A stretch of 36,162 nucleotides of DNA from Diphasiastrum complanatum (taxonomy: Eukaryota; Streptophyta; Lycopodiopsida; Lycopodiales; Lycopodiaceae), in contig MU835803.1 of NCBI GenBank assembly GCA_029204225.1, forward strand, positions 1 through 36,162, in the 5' to 3' direction. The translations under genes and the position numbers were made by a program. How positions within the stretch are numbered: the stretch's first letter is position 1; every line of letters begins with the position of its first letter. The notes under the pieces were generated by a model. It had not been told where the DNA came from. It made no database searches and saw only the letters and a program-made list of their open reading frames with translations. Shown piece after piece: positions 19,718-30,430 of this stretch.

Positions 19718-22228
19718 GTGATGATGATATATTGTGGCAAGATGGAGATGGAGTAGGCATTTGTTGGCTCAAGAAGGTACGTGTATGCCACATGGTACCT
19801 TATCATCCTCACACTAGAAAAAGGCATTTGGCCAACTCAATTTTTCATATGATTGTGAAGTGCTAAGTTAGTTCACCAATGTAGTCTATGTGTGAATGTG
19901 TAGAGTTGTGGCATTCTTATTGAATACCAAACTTAAGAGGATATGAGGTAGAGATGTGTTTGGACATACTCATTGACAAGTTTTGGTCAATAAACATTTC
20001 AAAAAATGATGTAGTACTCATGAACGGGAGCATAAGTCCAACAACAATTTGGTATATTTTCCTTTAGCCATTGGAGCAAGAATACATCACATGGAAACAT
20101 GAGATAGGGCTATGCCTTAAGATTTTCAATGACTTATGGATCATTGATATGTATCTTTTTTCTTGAAAAAGAAATTGGTTTTTCTTAAGTAGCTTTGCAT
20201 AAACTTGAGACTCAATGAGTAGAGAATTTTTTTCATCGTTATGACAATTCTTATAGTGTCTTAGAGCTGAAGGTTTAAAAGATGGGCATTTGAACTCAAA
20301 TATTGAGTCAATGGTGCATGATTTTTGTAGCTCAATGGGAGGAGGAATAAGTAGTGAAGTTGGTTACTTGAAAGTTAGAACTCTATCATTTTGTTGCAAG
20401 GAACAAGAAAGTACCATGGGAACTTTGGAGTTAATGAAGCTTGAAACCAACATCTTGTCATGTCTTAACCATATATGGAGTAAATCAAGCATGAAGACAA
20501 GAGCAATAAACACCAGTATGGACAAATAGAGGAGCATTAGTATGCAAGCATGTACAACTTGATTAGCATGACAAACACTAAATGTATAAAAAGGAATTTG
20601 ATTTTTATATTGAGTAATTGATTAATATATCTTGATGTAATGTGAAAAGTGGGAAACTTTGAGTCACATTATGTCACATTGAAATGCTATAGAAATGGGC
20701 TTCAAAATGTATCACTCTATTCAAGCTTTGCACCAAAAACATTAAAAGTAAATAGTAAAATTTCCACAAACCGCTCCATACAAAATAATTCTAAATATCT
20801 ATCATATGATACCACTTAAGAGAGTGTATTGTGTCTTCACCAATAAATAAATCTACAAGTTTGATTTGCCACTAGTTAAGTTTGATACTCATTCATGTCT
20901 TCCTTGGTGAAGTTTCTCATAGTAATTAAAGTGACACTAGAATGATGGCACCATATCTTTTAGACGAATTCATTGCTCAACATCATCCTACTATGTTATG
21001 ATAGTTGGCCATCCCTTCTTTCAAGATATATTTGTTTTCTAAAAATATGCAATATTTTGAGGATGATAGCTTAATTTGTGTGGGTGTACTTCATGCTTAT
21101 GGTCAATGTAGTGCGAAACCTCTTTTGAGTTATCCTCCAAAAAGTTGCAAATAATAGAACTTCTAGGTTTTTTGAAGGCTTTTAGTTATAATGTTAAAGT
21201 ACAATACTTTAGGACCCTAAATGGATCTACACAAGATCCACAAGAGTGATTGGATTGATTGATACACCTATCTATTGCAAAACTAGTCACAAGATCTTGA
21301 TCTAGAAAAGCAATATTGGATCCCACATTCAAGAGAAATCAAAACCATTGATCAAACATGGAATTCCAACCCCGACGTGTGTGGTACAGAATCTAGTACA
21401 ACCTATTATCAGAGATTAATTGGAATCAAGTTTAGATACCAAAGCGTTCACAAAAACTCAAGACAAATGTGTAGAAAACTCAAGATTGCCAATTTGCTCT
21501 AAAAATTTTATCTCCTCACTATGGAATGATGGATTGTATGTACAATAAGCTCTTCCCCACCTCAAGTTAGGTGAAAATGCAACATGTAATAAGGAAGATG
21601 ATTGACCATTTTTTCCCTAATTTGTCAATCTTACCTAACCCTAGAGTTTTGCCAAGTTGGTGGCTATGATTCTTTTGATGGATTTCTAGCTTTTGATTGG
21701 TCACTAGCTCTCATGCCAACACATAGTGATGAGTCACACACCCAACCTCAACTCGACAAATGCAAGTAGTCTAACCTAACTCGACCTACATCACTTTCTA
21801 CTTTTGGCCTAATGATGCTCTTACATGTGCACTTGCACAATTTGCCTCTAATGCCAATAATGGCCCTATCACCTACTTACACATGGATAGATGTCAACAC
21901 GATGACCAAAAAAAAGAAAAATGACATGGAGTCCCAATTTTTTTAGATTTTTTCAAATTTTTTAAAAAAATATCCATATTTAAAATGCTTCAAAAAAATA
22001 TATTGTAATACTAAAAAAAATGTTGTATTTTGCAAGAAAATTAATCATGCTACTAAAATTTTGTTAATAGATTTTGATTAATAACATGAAATAGTAACAT
22101 TATCTAAAATAAAACCATTAGACACACAACCACTAGAATAAATAAAAAAATTATTGTTGCTTATTTAAAACACAAGTTTTAATTTTAATTTTTGAATTTT
22201 AAAAGTTCTTTAAATGACAATTCTTGTA
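19718..22228. other. AT-rich non-coding DNA
   Basis: No coding frame with domain or splice support was seen in these 2.5 kb. The frame 20290-20529 (79 codons) is Ser/Met-rich and has no recognisable feature. Poly-A/T-rich tracts lie at 21905-22200. Confidence 0.4.
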
Positions 22229-24018
22229 TCAAGAAAAAGTCATCCTTCTCTTTTCTGGAGGAGCCACTGTAGAATCAAGTGGCACCTCTTATAAAACTCC
22301 ATCGACAACTAGAACATTGTAGTCTTGAATTAGAACATCAACAAACTCCCCTGTATCACCCACTTTTCCGCTAGCAGGATGTTGTGATTCGTTGGACAAG
22401 GGAATTATTGAGTCCTCATTATCTAAAATCTTTCCTACCTCAGCCAATTTATCTGGCAAAATTGAAAGAGATTTCATTCTCATTTTTACAAAATCAACTA
22501 AATTAGAATCTAAATCTACTACAACAACATGTGTGCCTTTCTGAACAGCACATGCGCTCGTAGTGCTGCTTTTGCTAAATAAACCTAAAACCCAATCAGT
22601 TGGTGAGAAAAAATGTCAATTAAATGATTGATTAATTTTTGTGGCTTTTGGTAGGGACAAGCCACGGAACCCCTCATTGGATTTTTGAGTTTATTTGTTA
22701 CAAATGTATACCGAAACAAGTTTTCAAAACTTGTCAATCGGGAGGTGTTGTAGTGAAGCATGGAGCACTTGCTGTCCAAAGAACAATAACTAATGGTTAT
22801 GTATTCTATTTCATTGCAAAGTCATACTCCTCTCAAGTTTCTGACATTGAGCTTGTACTAGACATTGAACATTGCAATTAGAATAAATAAAAAATTTCAA
22901 ATTTTCTAAGTTAAAATGATTGCTTATACTAAATTTAAAATAAAAGTTTGAGTTAAATTACGAATTAAATTCGTGAACTTAAAAACTTATCACACGATTA
23001 CAAAAAGTCAATAAAGTTTTTTGGACTGAAGCTGATTGCCAAGAGGAATGAAAAATAACAACTCTCCAAATAGGAGACGTTGTGACTTCAGGAAAACCTT
23101 GCATAAAACTATGGATTTCAGTGAATTTGAAAGGAGAATAATCATTTAATGATTCTTTCATCTGAAATCCATATGGTATATCGGCAATGGAGAGTGTGTA
23201 GGGTCTTTTTTTAAAATTTAGAAATTTCTCTACAATCGCCCTCCTCAACTGTGTAGAAACATGGTTGATCATTGACACTTTTGGGGAGGTAGGTCTCTAA
23301 TGAATCCTCCTCCGCAATGGTCTCATCCCGTGCTAGTCTTTCTTTGTCCTTTTTTTCTACTTTCGCCTTCAAAATATGTCTCTTAAATTGCTCTGGAAGG
23401 ATTTTGTTTTTTTAATCTTCGAAGGACTGAAAGAAGCTATGCTTAGCATAGGAGATATAAAGTCTAAAACATAATTAAAAAAGAAACAATCAATAATTCC
23501 CAATGCTAAGCATGGGTGAGGTAAATACCATGTCTCTGAACAATATAAAAAATGGAGTCAAGGATTCGTTTCGGCTGCTCAGAGGAGAAAGCCTCTGGCG
23601 CTCTTCGAAATCCTAACAACTTAACCCTGTCACAAGGGCTTCTTGAACTTTCATAAACAATTTATGCCTGCATTTAAAAAAGTGTACTGGTTACAAATCC
23701 TTCAAAATCATAAAAATCATTTTAGTAAAAAAAGTGAAATGAAAACAAATATTTAAAATATTACCTCTGAAATTATTTTTCCATTTCTGCTAGGGGGAGT
23801 TGACCATCTGCAATTCTAGAAAGAACACTTATTATTAGCTCTAAAGAGCTAATCCCTTGCATGTTCTTCCACTAAAATATTCCCATTTCTGTAGGGATGG
23901 GCTTCAGAGTTTGAGTGGCAGCAACTTTCTTTTTTGACTTCGAGACACCCTGAGCAGGTTGGCCTTTTATTAGGAAATTCTCCCACTTGTCAAAAATTTT
24001 ATCAACAAGGGCCCATAC
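22229..24018 (-). pseudogene. Beta-class DNA N4/N6 methyltransferase-like gene, multi-exon, decayed
   Basis: Right to left: exon 1 (24018-23765, acceptor TTTTAG, donor AG|GTAATA) reads VWALVDKIFDKWENFL and SSLELIISVLSRIADGQLPL. Exon 2 (23667-23529) reads IVYESSRSPCDRVKLLGF and EQPKRILDSIFYIVQRH. Exon 3 (from 23463) reads ILPEQFKRHILKAKVEKKDK, QPCFYTVEEGDCREI and the motif IV block LSIADIPYGFQ (DIPY codons 23182-23171), then SPIWRVVIFHSSWQSASV. The last exon (about 22857-22229) has MRGSVACPYQKPQKLINHLI (H/Y-P-x-x-KP block of N4/N6 enzymes) and DWVLGLFSKSSTTSACA (FxGxG-like motif, 22556-22582), then HVVVVDLDSNLVDF. Motif order IV then I is that of beta-class methyltransferases, which transfer a methyl group from S-adenosylmethionine to an amino group of adenine or cytosine. 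Four frame breaks each need one base added in an A/T run; nonsense codons occur in exons 1, 2 and the last exon. Its 5' end is cut by the copia LTR at 24087. Reading of 22680-22857 is uncertain. Confidence 0.75.
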
Positions 24019-24086
24019 CTAAAATCAACAAAAGTTTTGATTATTTGATAATCAATTTAAGAAATATAAAAATAAAGTTTAAAATT

Positions 24087-25072
24087 TCAACACTCGCAGT
24101 CCACATACGAAGACCAAGGCAACAGATCGAAGCCGAAGTGTAAGAGTCCATCCCACGGTCCAATGTGAAGTAAGCTGAAGGCAACCGCCAAGCTGGAGCT
24201 TGCGGTCACCTACGAAGCAAACACAAAGCAGTCCATGAAGGAAGTTGACTAAAGGCCACCGTAAAGTCAATACTTATGGTTCACAACGGTTCTCTCCTTT
24301 CGAAGAAACGAATTGCCTGAGCACCGTAGAAGCCCCTACTACGACTTGTCTATGGTTGCTTGCCAAAGGCCTCACGTTTCGAAGAACCTTCACGACTGTA
24401 GAGACACTGCAAGGAAACGATTGTGGTCACATACAACTCAGAGATGGCTGCAAAAGCGGCGCATCTTCACGACCCGAAGTACTAGCAAGATCAACGTAGT
24501 ACCAGCATGGAGAACGGACTCCACGGACAACGATGATGCACAATTGAAAGCCGTTAGAACGAGCTTAACCAGTTTCTTGTAATCAAATGATTAGCATAGA
24601 CCCCATTTTCTCTGTTCCTATATAAACGGAATGAACGAGAGAGATGAGTTGGCTATTTTTGATGCATCAGTGTTAGTCATGGAGTAGCTAACACACATTG
24701 TCACACAAACCGATATAGAACTAGTAGTAGCTAGTTCTTCGTAAGAAAGAATACCTCTCTTGCACTGACGCGCTGATTTGGAAAACAAACATCGCTTGAA
24801 AATGTTGTTGTAAGCTTATTTTTGAAAATAGAGTTGCGACATTTTGTCTATGGTGTGTAATCTGTGAATAATTTTGATGCTTGCTTACAGTAGATATATT
24901 TCCGCTGTTATTAAACATTATCTATTGTTCATAAACTTAAATAAGATATGTAGTGTCAGTCTGTAGCTTGGAAGATGATAGATCTTAGTGCGCCATAGTA
25001 GTTGTGGCTAAGAGTTCAACTCTATCTAGGCAGAATAGGAATCAGAATTACGATTCATCGGAGGTTCCAACA
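24087..25072 (+). repeat. 5' LTR of copia B copy 2, start truncated
   Basis: Similar throughout to 18744-19717. Contains a TATA box (CCTATATAAACGGAA, 24616-24630), a likely transcript start region downstream, and the terminal GGTTCCAACA. It is followed by GTGGTGTCTTAAGG, a position where a primer site should be, but I cannot match it confidently to a tRNA. The expected TGTTGG start is missing, so the 5' part of U3 has been lost; DNA to the left belongs to the methyltransferase-like gene. Confidence 0.8.
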
Positions 25073-25111
25073 GTGGTGTCTTAAGGTTCTCAACGCCAGA
25101 TTATTGAAACG

Positions 25112-25735
25112 ATGGCTTCCATCAGCAGCATTCATTCTAAGATATGCACATTTCTAGAGGTAGACGGGTCAAATTTCTTGGCTTGGAAAGTAAAGACTTC
25201 CTTTATCTTGAGAGGAGAAGCGTTATGGCCCTGGGTGGACTTTGCGAATGAAAAGAAAAGAATGATAAAGCTATAGCTATCATATCTTCTTCCATCTAAG
25301 ATAGCATCACCCTTGGTCTTGTTACTATCTCTAACGCCAGAGAGATGTGGGATGCACTCATTACCAGATTTCAGACCAAGTCACGCGGTCAAATAATGCA
25401 TCTGGAAAATCAGCTTACCTATCTAAGGTGGGATGGCAAGGATCTCACGAGCTTCATCAGAAAGATGAAGAACCTACTTCTATCACTTCACAATTCCAGA
25501 ATAGAGCACGTAGTCTCACAAGAAAAGCAGCTCACGTACATGCTACGCTCACTACCAAGATCATTCTAGACTACCCGGACCTTGCTGACCAAAGATCCTG
25601 AAATGACCTTCGAAAAGGATATCATTGACATCAAAGAAGAGGTGGAGGCTCGAGAGCATTATGACAATAAGAACAAATTTGATTAGGCTCTCTACAACAA
25701 TAGAGAACAGTCGAAGAAAAAGCCTCAGCCTAAGT
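25112..25735 (+). pseudogene. Copia B gag, N-terminal part (copy 2)
   Basis: Starts MASISSIHSKICTFLEVDGS at the first ATG after the LTR, then FLAWKVKTSFILRG, an interrupted stretch with stops, EMWDALITRFQTKSRGQIM and KDLTSFIRKMKNLLLSLHNS. This is the UBN2-type gag of copia elements. It ends at KKKPQPK where an unrelated insertion begins. The homologous copy 3 (33178-33830) lets the breaks be located. Confidence 0.82.
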
Positions 25736-26262
25736 ATTGATATTTTTCATATCATCCAGGTCCTGATATTATACTTTTTTTGAAAAATTTGATACCAGTC
25801 GGGTATCAATATCAACATGTTTTGTGAATTGGTGGCTGGTATCAACCGACCTCGGTATTGTAGGGGTGATACCAGCCGAGTATAAACCCGGATAAGAGTA
25901 TATAAATCCTTTCTAAAATTATCCATTTTATAAAGGGTAGTATGCATTTAATAAAAAGCATGACCTCTTTAAATGTAATATGCATATGATTTTAAAAGCC
26001 AATACTTTGTTGGTCCCCACCAATGTCTTTGGGACACCATGAATAATATCTATCACATGTAAATTTTTGGAACTAACTAAAAATGGATATTATATTGATA
26101 CCATGTTAAATTCAAATTTTTTGTCCCTAATCCGGGTATCGATATGTGCATTGACTGGCTAAAACCAGGGTATCGACCGTAGTATCACAAAATCATATAC
26201 CGGACGGGTATGAGTCTACGATACCATTGTCAATACCATTGTTGATACCAGCCGGGCACATA
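25736..26262. repeat. Insertion with GATACC/GGTATC inverted repeats inside copia gag
   Basis: Comparison with copy 3 shows about 500 extra bases between the gag capsid part and the zinc knuckles. The insert carries many GATACC or GGTATC words near both ends. They include a perfect 13-base inverted pair (GGCTGGTATCAAC near 25834 and GTTGATACCAGCC near 26241) and a local 10-base hairpin (GGCTGGTATC / GATACCAGCC near 25834 and 25868). The middle is AT-rich and non-coding. This looks like a small non-autonomous foldback or MITE-like element. Exact ends and target duplication could not be fixed. Confidence 0.55.
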
Positions 26263-26770
26263 TATACTCGCCCAACACTGGAGTCAACTCGAAGAGGAGA
26301 TCATAACCAGCAGAGAGATGGAAATCAAGAAGGAAGATTGAAAGGTAGGAGGAAGAACAAGCAGCAAGGCGATGAGAAGACCACCTGCGTCAGATGCAAA
26401 TGTGACGACCACACTGTGAATAAATGTTGACTGAATCCAAAGATCGAGTGTGTACACTGTCACAAGAAGGGTCATGCTGCCATGGATTGTTATCAGAATC
26501 CAAGGAACAAGAAGACAAAAGGAATGAAGGAGAGCTCCAACAACTCATCATACGTGGAGGAGCCAGAATCCTCAAAGATGGTTGAGGAACTAGCCAACTG
26601 AACTTTAACTACTTATTTGTGCACTGATGTATGTGCTACATCACAAACCGATATTCAAGAAGTCATTCTTGACTCAGGTGTTATGTCACACTTTGTGAAA
26701 ACGAGACACATGATAGCTGACTTTCAGCTGACAAACTCCTTTAGATACATCATTCTGAGAGATGATTCGT
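26263..26770 (+). pseudogene. Copia B zinc knuckles and protease active site (copy 2)
   Basis: After the insertion gag resumes with GRRKNKQQGDEKTTCVRC. Two knuckles follow: CVRCKCDDHTVNKC and CVHCHKKGHAAMDC, both classical CX2CX4HX4C. Then comes SSYVEEPESSKM and the retropepsin active site VILDSGVMSHFV (about 26660-26700) with the DSG triad intact. Stops lie between them (26430, 26599). Confidence 0.82.
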
Positions 26771-27240
26771 GACACAGAGTGAGCAAAACTGGAGTGTTGT
26801 GGCTGAACACCAACGGTAGATATAGAAGGCTAGACGACATCTTGTACGTTCCTACATTACAAAAGGATATACTATTTGTTGCAAGAATAGTAGATTCAGA
26901 CATGCGTGTGACATTCAGAGATGAAGCATGCAACATGGTTGATGCCAATGCCAGTACCCTCATCACGCAAGACAGAAGGAAAGGCAACATGTATCATCTG
27001 AAGGTATGCCTACCTACAAAGCAAGCTCATAAAATCCATGATCCCATGACGTTCTATGGCATAGTGTTGTACAAAGCCAACCAACATGATGTTCTATGGC
27101 ATAGTGTTGTACAAAGCAAGCGAACATGGCGTATTCACAGGTGTTAGCATCAAAGATGCAACCAGTCAAACATTGTGCGATGCGTGCCTTAAAGACAAGA
27201 TGTCCCATACACCCTTTACAAAGGACTCCTTCAGAACGAC
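26771..27240 (+). pseudogene. Copia B protease C-terminus and pre-integrase domain (copy 2)
   Basis: Reads VLWLNTNGRYRRLDDILYVP, LQKDILFVARIVDSDMRVTF and GNMYHLKVCLP, then the pre-integrase zinc part (LCDACLKDKMSH, near 27176). A tandem duplication of 40 bases (27046-27085 and 27086-27125) shifts the frame by one base; before and after it the frame is MTFYGIVLYKA and, in the new frame, SEHGVFTGVSIKDATSQ. Confidence 0.78.
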
Positions 27241-27960
27241 ATAACTCCGTGAGTTGATACATTCGGACATCTGTGGACCCTTTTATGCGGTTTCTATAGT
27301 AGGCTCATGATACTACATCACCTTTATCGATGATTTCAATAAGTTTGCTATCGTCTACTTCATCCACAACAAATAACCCTTGATAAATTTACAGAATATG
27401 TAAATTGGGCTGAGAAGGGGACCAATAAGAAAGTTAAGCAGATACGAACAGACAGAGGTGGTGAATACATCTCCAACCGATTTGCATTTTTGTAGCAGTC
27501 GCGAAATCCTTCACAGGAAGAATACAACATACACATCGCAACACAATGGTGTTGCTGAGAGGAAGAACATGACTCTCATGGAAGCAGCAAGATGCATGAT
27601 GGCCTACTCAAAGGCATCAAGACCTTTATGGGCTAAAGCAGTAGCTACGACCGCCTACCTGCAGAACAAGACAAACAAATCAAGCGTTCTTCACACTACT
27701 CCGCATGAGGTGTGGTGGGGCAACAAGCCAAATCTGGCTCACGTATCTTCGGATGTGTAGCATATGCATATGCACACATTCCAGACAAGAAAAGAAAGAA
27801 GTTGGATGAGAAGGTGGAACAAGAATTCCTAGTAGGCTATGATGTACATTCATCTTACTACAGGATCTACATGTTGGAGAAAGTAAAGACTGTAAGAGAC
27901 GTCAAGTTTGATGATGGAAGAATGATGGCTGACGAAGATCCAATTGGCTACTAGATTACG
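27241..27960 (+). pseudogene. Copia B integrase (copy 2)
   Basis: Core blocks are present though in several frames: LIHSDICGPF, YYITFIDDFNKFAIVYF, RTDRGGEYIS, SQHNGVAERKN and PLWAKAVATTAYLQNKT, then GYDVHSSYYRIYMLE. The catalytic Asp, Asp and Glu of the D,D-35-E triad are all retained. Stops occur at about 27310 and 27377 and a frame change near 27480. Confidence 0.83.
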
Positions 27961-28289
27961 GCCTGCCCACACCGACAGAGGGAGTAGAACCTGCGCATCA
28001 AGATCAAAATGTTCAAACCATGAATGAACTGAGTGATAGTTCAGATGATGAGCAACAAGACATGCAGCTTGTACCCTGAACACCTGGAGTGCACAATGGT
28101 TCTGTTGTCAATAGGAAGGACAAAGGCAAAGCAGTCGCTGATCCTGAACCAACTCCAAGGAGATGTAGTAGAGAAAGAAGTCAACATGTTAGGTACATAC
28201 CAGACAGCTCAGCTTCTATATCAGAAGAGTTTTGTGGATTTGATTGTGAACCACAAACCTATGAGGAAGCTGTTCATAGTCTAGAGAAG

Positions 28290-28985
28290 GTGGATAAAAG
28301 CTATGGAAGATGAAATACATTCCATGGAGCTAAATAACGTGTGGACTCTTGAACCAATTCTAGTAGACAAGAAGACTGTCAAATACAAGTGGGTCTACAA
28401 GTACAAATACAGACTAGATGGCAATGTATTAAAATACAAGGCCATGCTAGTTGTGAAAGGTTTCTCACAGAAGTATGGTATTGACTATAATGAAACCTTT
28501 TCTCCCGTTGTCAAGCACACAACTATTCGTTTGTTGTTTGGATACGCAGCAGCCTACAATCTGAAGATCCATATTGTAGATGAGAAGACGACATTTCTGC
28601 ATGGACACCTGAAGGTAGAAGTCTACATGGACCAGGTTTTACCCATTTGTTGACTATGCTTGCAAAATGCACATAAGCATTTACGGACTGAAACAGTCCG
28701 CTAGGTAGTGGTACACGAAGAAGGATCAGACACTTAGATCCTTAGGCTTCCAACCTTTAATGGCAGATTACAACGTCTATGTAAAGATCGTAGATAGTGA
28801 AGTAATCATTATTGGTGTCTATGTTGATGACAAACTAATTCTGTGAAAGAGCAACGCATTGATTGCACAGGTGAAAGAGGATATTTCAAGGCACTTTGAG
28901 ATATTAGACCTAGGAGAAGCAAAATGCTACCTGCGTGTGACTCCATCCTTTTTACTAACCAAAAGAGTTGGTGCTTCCCAAGAGG
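28290..28985 (+). pseudogene. Copia B reverse transcriptase (copy 2), truncated
   Basis: The frame 28303-28653 has ELNNVWTLEPI, KYKWVYKYKYRLDGNVLKYK, VVKGFSQKYGIDYNETFSP and IHIVDEKTTFLHGHL. After frame changes near 28650 and 28720 it continues PLMADYNVYVKIVDSEV and VYVDDKLIL, so the catalytic YVDD survives. EDISRHFEILDLGEAKCYL follows, and similarity ends near 28985. No RNase H is found downstream. Confidence 0.85.
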
Positions 28986-29235
28986 ACTTACTAAGTTGAA
29001 TGTGGCCCATCCTTATACGCTTATATAACTACTTTGAAATTTTATCCTCTTCCTTGATGCTAACCCTATATGGAAAAAGAGATACAGGTTGGCTACGAGG
29101 GAGTAACTCTATCTGATGGTCGACACTCCTTTGGAGAGGTAGGCCATTAGGTAGTTTTTCAGAAAAAACATCGCTAGTTCATGCCTAAGCTTGTTAAATA
29201 TCCCACCTTTAGGTGAGTTAAGAATCAAGGGGGGG

Positions 29236-29652
29236 TTATTTATAGACCATTTCAAAGACATATTTTGATAAATCAATATCTAGACTCTGAACAATATGAT
29301 CATAAGGATAGACTTCATATTTAAGAAGACAAAGATAAACTTTATTTTCAGAGTCTTTCAAATAGTCAACAACTTCTAAAGCAAATACAATAGGATCAGA
29401 AGGCCTATTCACATTACCTTTAAGTTCAACAAATGAGCCATTATGCAAAAAAGTTACACTATGAGTTACACAGTCCTTTCTTAAGAACTCATTTTTGGAA
29501 TAAAACCACTCCTTCCCTAAGATTATGTCTAGACTATCTAAACTCATAATATGAAAGTCATGCGGTTCGACATAATCTTGAACCTTGAGTGGAAACTGAG
29601 GCACAAGCTGGTTCCAAGCTTGTTGATCTTCCCTTGACGCCATTTTCACCAC
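29236..29652 (-). pseudogene. Gypsy protease (C-terminal half)
   Basis: The 138-codon frame has VQDYVEPHDFHIMSLDSLDI, then IILGKEWFYSKNEFLRKDCV and HSVTFLHNGSFVELKGN. This is the ILG-x-x-W/F block and the HSxxF..G strand of plant Ty3/gypsy retropepsins. The active site should lie upstream (29650-29850), but that stretch is out of frame with several stops. Confidence 0.75.
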
Positions 29653-29808
29653 ATATAAATGGTTATCTTGAGTTTCAGCACCAATTTAGCTTTTATAAAG
29701 TGATTTGTAGAACCATCATAAAAAAGAACAATCACAACTTGGCATCCTACGGACCCATTCATACGAATGAGATCATGGGGGCCAAAAACAGTTGTATCAA
29801 AACAACAA

Positions 29809-30430
29809 TTATACAATTAGTGCCATCCTCATAGGATAAATCAACAATAGAAATACTAGAATTACTTGGCGTCTTAAAGGATTTAGGATGCCAACTAGAT
29901 TTCTTTTGTTTTTCCGGAGAATCTTTTCCATGCAGGAGAAACACAAGCTGCTGGTCCTCGCCTTGTCATAATCAGTGCGATCCAGCTTCACGCCTCTTTT
30001 TTCGCCTTGGGAACCGGTGTCCGTCTTGTCCTTGCCCAATTTCTTTTCTTTTTGCTCAACCTTGGGCAAACTTTGCTCCTTACGGGAGCTAATGTGGGTG
30101 TCATCGAAGATCTTCGCAAAGTGAATGGCATCTTCGATTTTCTGCGATTGGTTGCATCACACTTCAAGTTGAAATTCTTTTGGAAGCTCCAATATAAAGT
30201 GTAATTTTATGAGGACATGGTCGATTCACAACCTAATCGAGGTAAGGCTTTCTAGAACTCTTGTATGTAGGCGTCTAATGACCTACTTCCTAGCTGCACG
30301 GTGCCGAATTGTCGCCAATGCTCAAAATCATCAAGGACTTGCAAAAAAGCTATTTTAAAGGCTTCTTCAAAAGCAAAATTTTTGTTGAATGTTTGCTACA
30401 AAAGTAAAAAAATGGAGGTCTGTGGCTTTC
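29809..30430 (-). pseudogene. Gypsy gag remnant
   Basis: Right to left a frame with FEHWRQFGTVQLGSRSLDAY and EF, a stop, then KALPRLGCES fits a Retrotrans_gag capsid domain. It is followed by a basic region (KVEQKEKKLGKDKTDTGS) and LCFSCMEK, possibly half a zinc knuckle. Several frames are needed, so the copy is degraded. Confidence 0.6.

Larger units (their letters stand above)
24087..28985 (+). mobile_element. Copia B retrotransposon (copy 2), 3' truncated
   Basis: LTR, gag, protease, integrase and RT occur in the copia order (integrase before RT) on the plus strand. The start of the LTR and everything after the palm/thumb of RT (rest of RT, RNase H, polypurine tract, 3' LTR) are missing. 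Several stops and frameshifts, a 40-base tandem duplication (27046-27125) and a roughly 500-base insertion (25736-26262) interrupt it. The copies at 18058-19717 and 33178-34586 belong to the same family by gag, protease and RT similarity. Confidence 0.85.

Noticed and set aside
22639-22881. 80-codon plus-strand frame opposite the methyltransferase-like gene
   Set aside because: The minus strand carries the PYQKP and downstream motifs in the same region, and the plus frame has no recognised feature.
22229-24018. Bacterial contamination as the source of the methyltransferase
   Set aside because: Coding frames are split by introns with GT/AG signals in an AT-rich plant context with retroelements on both sides.
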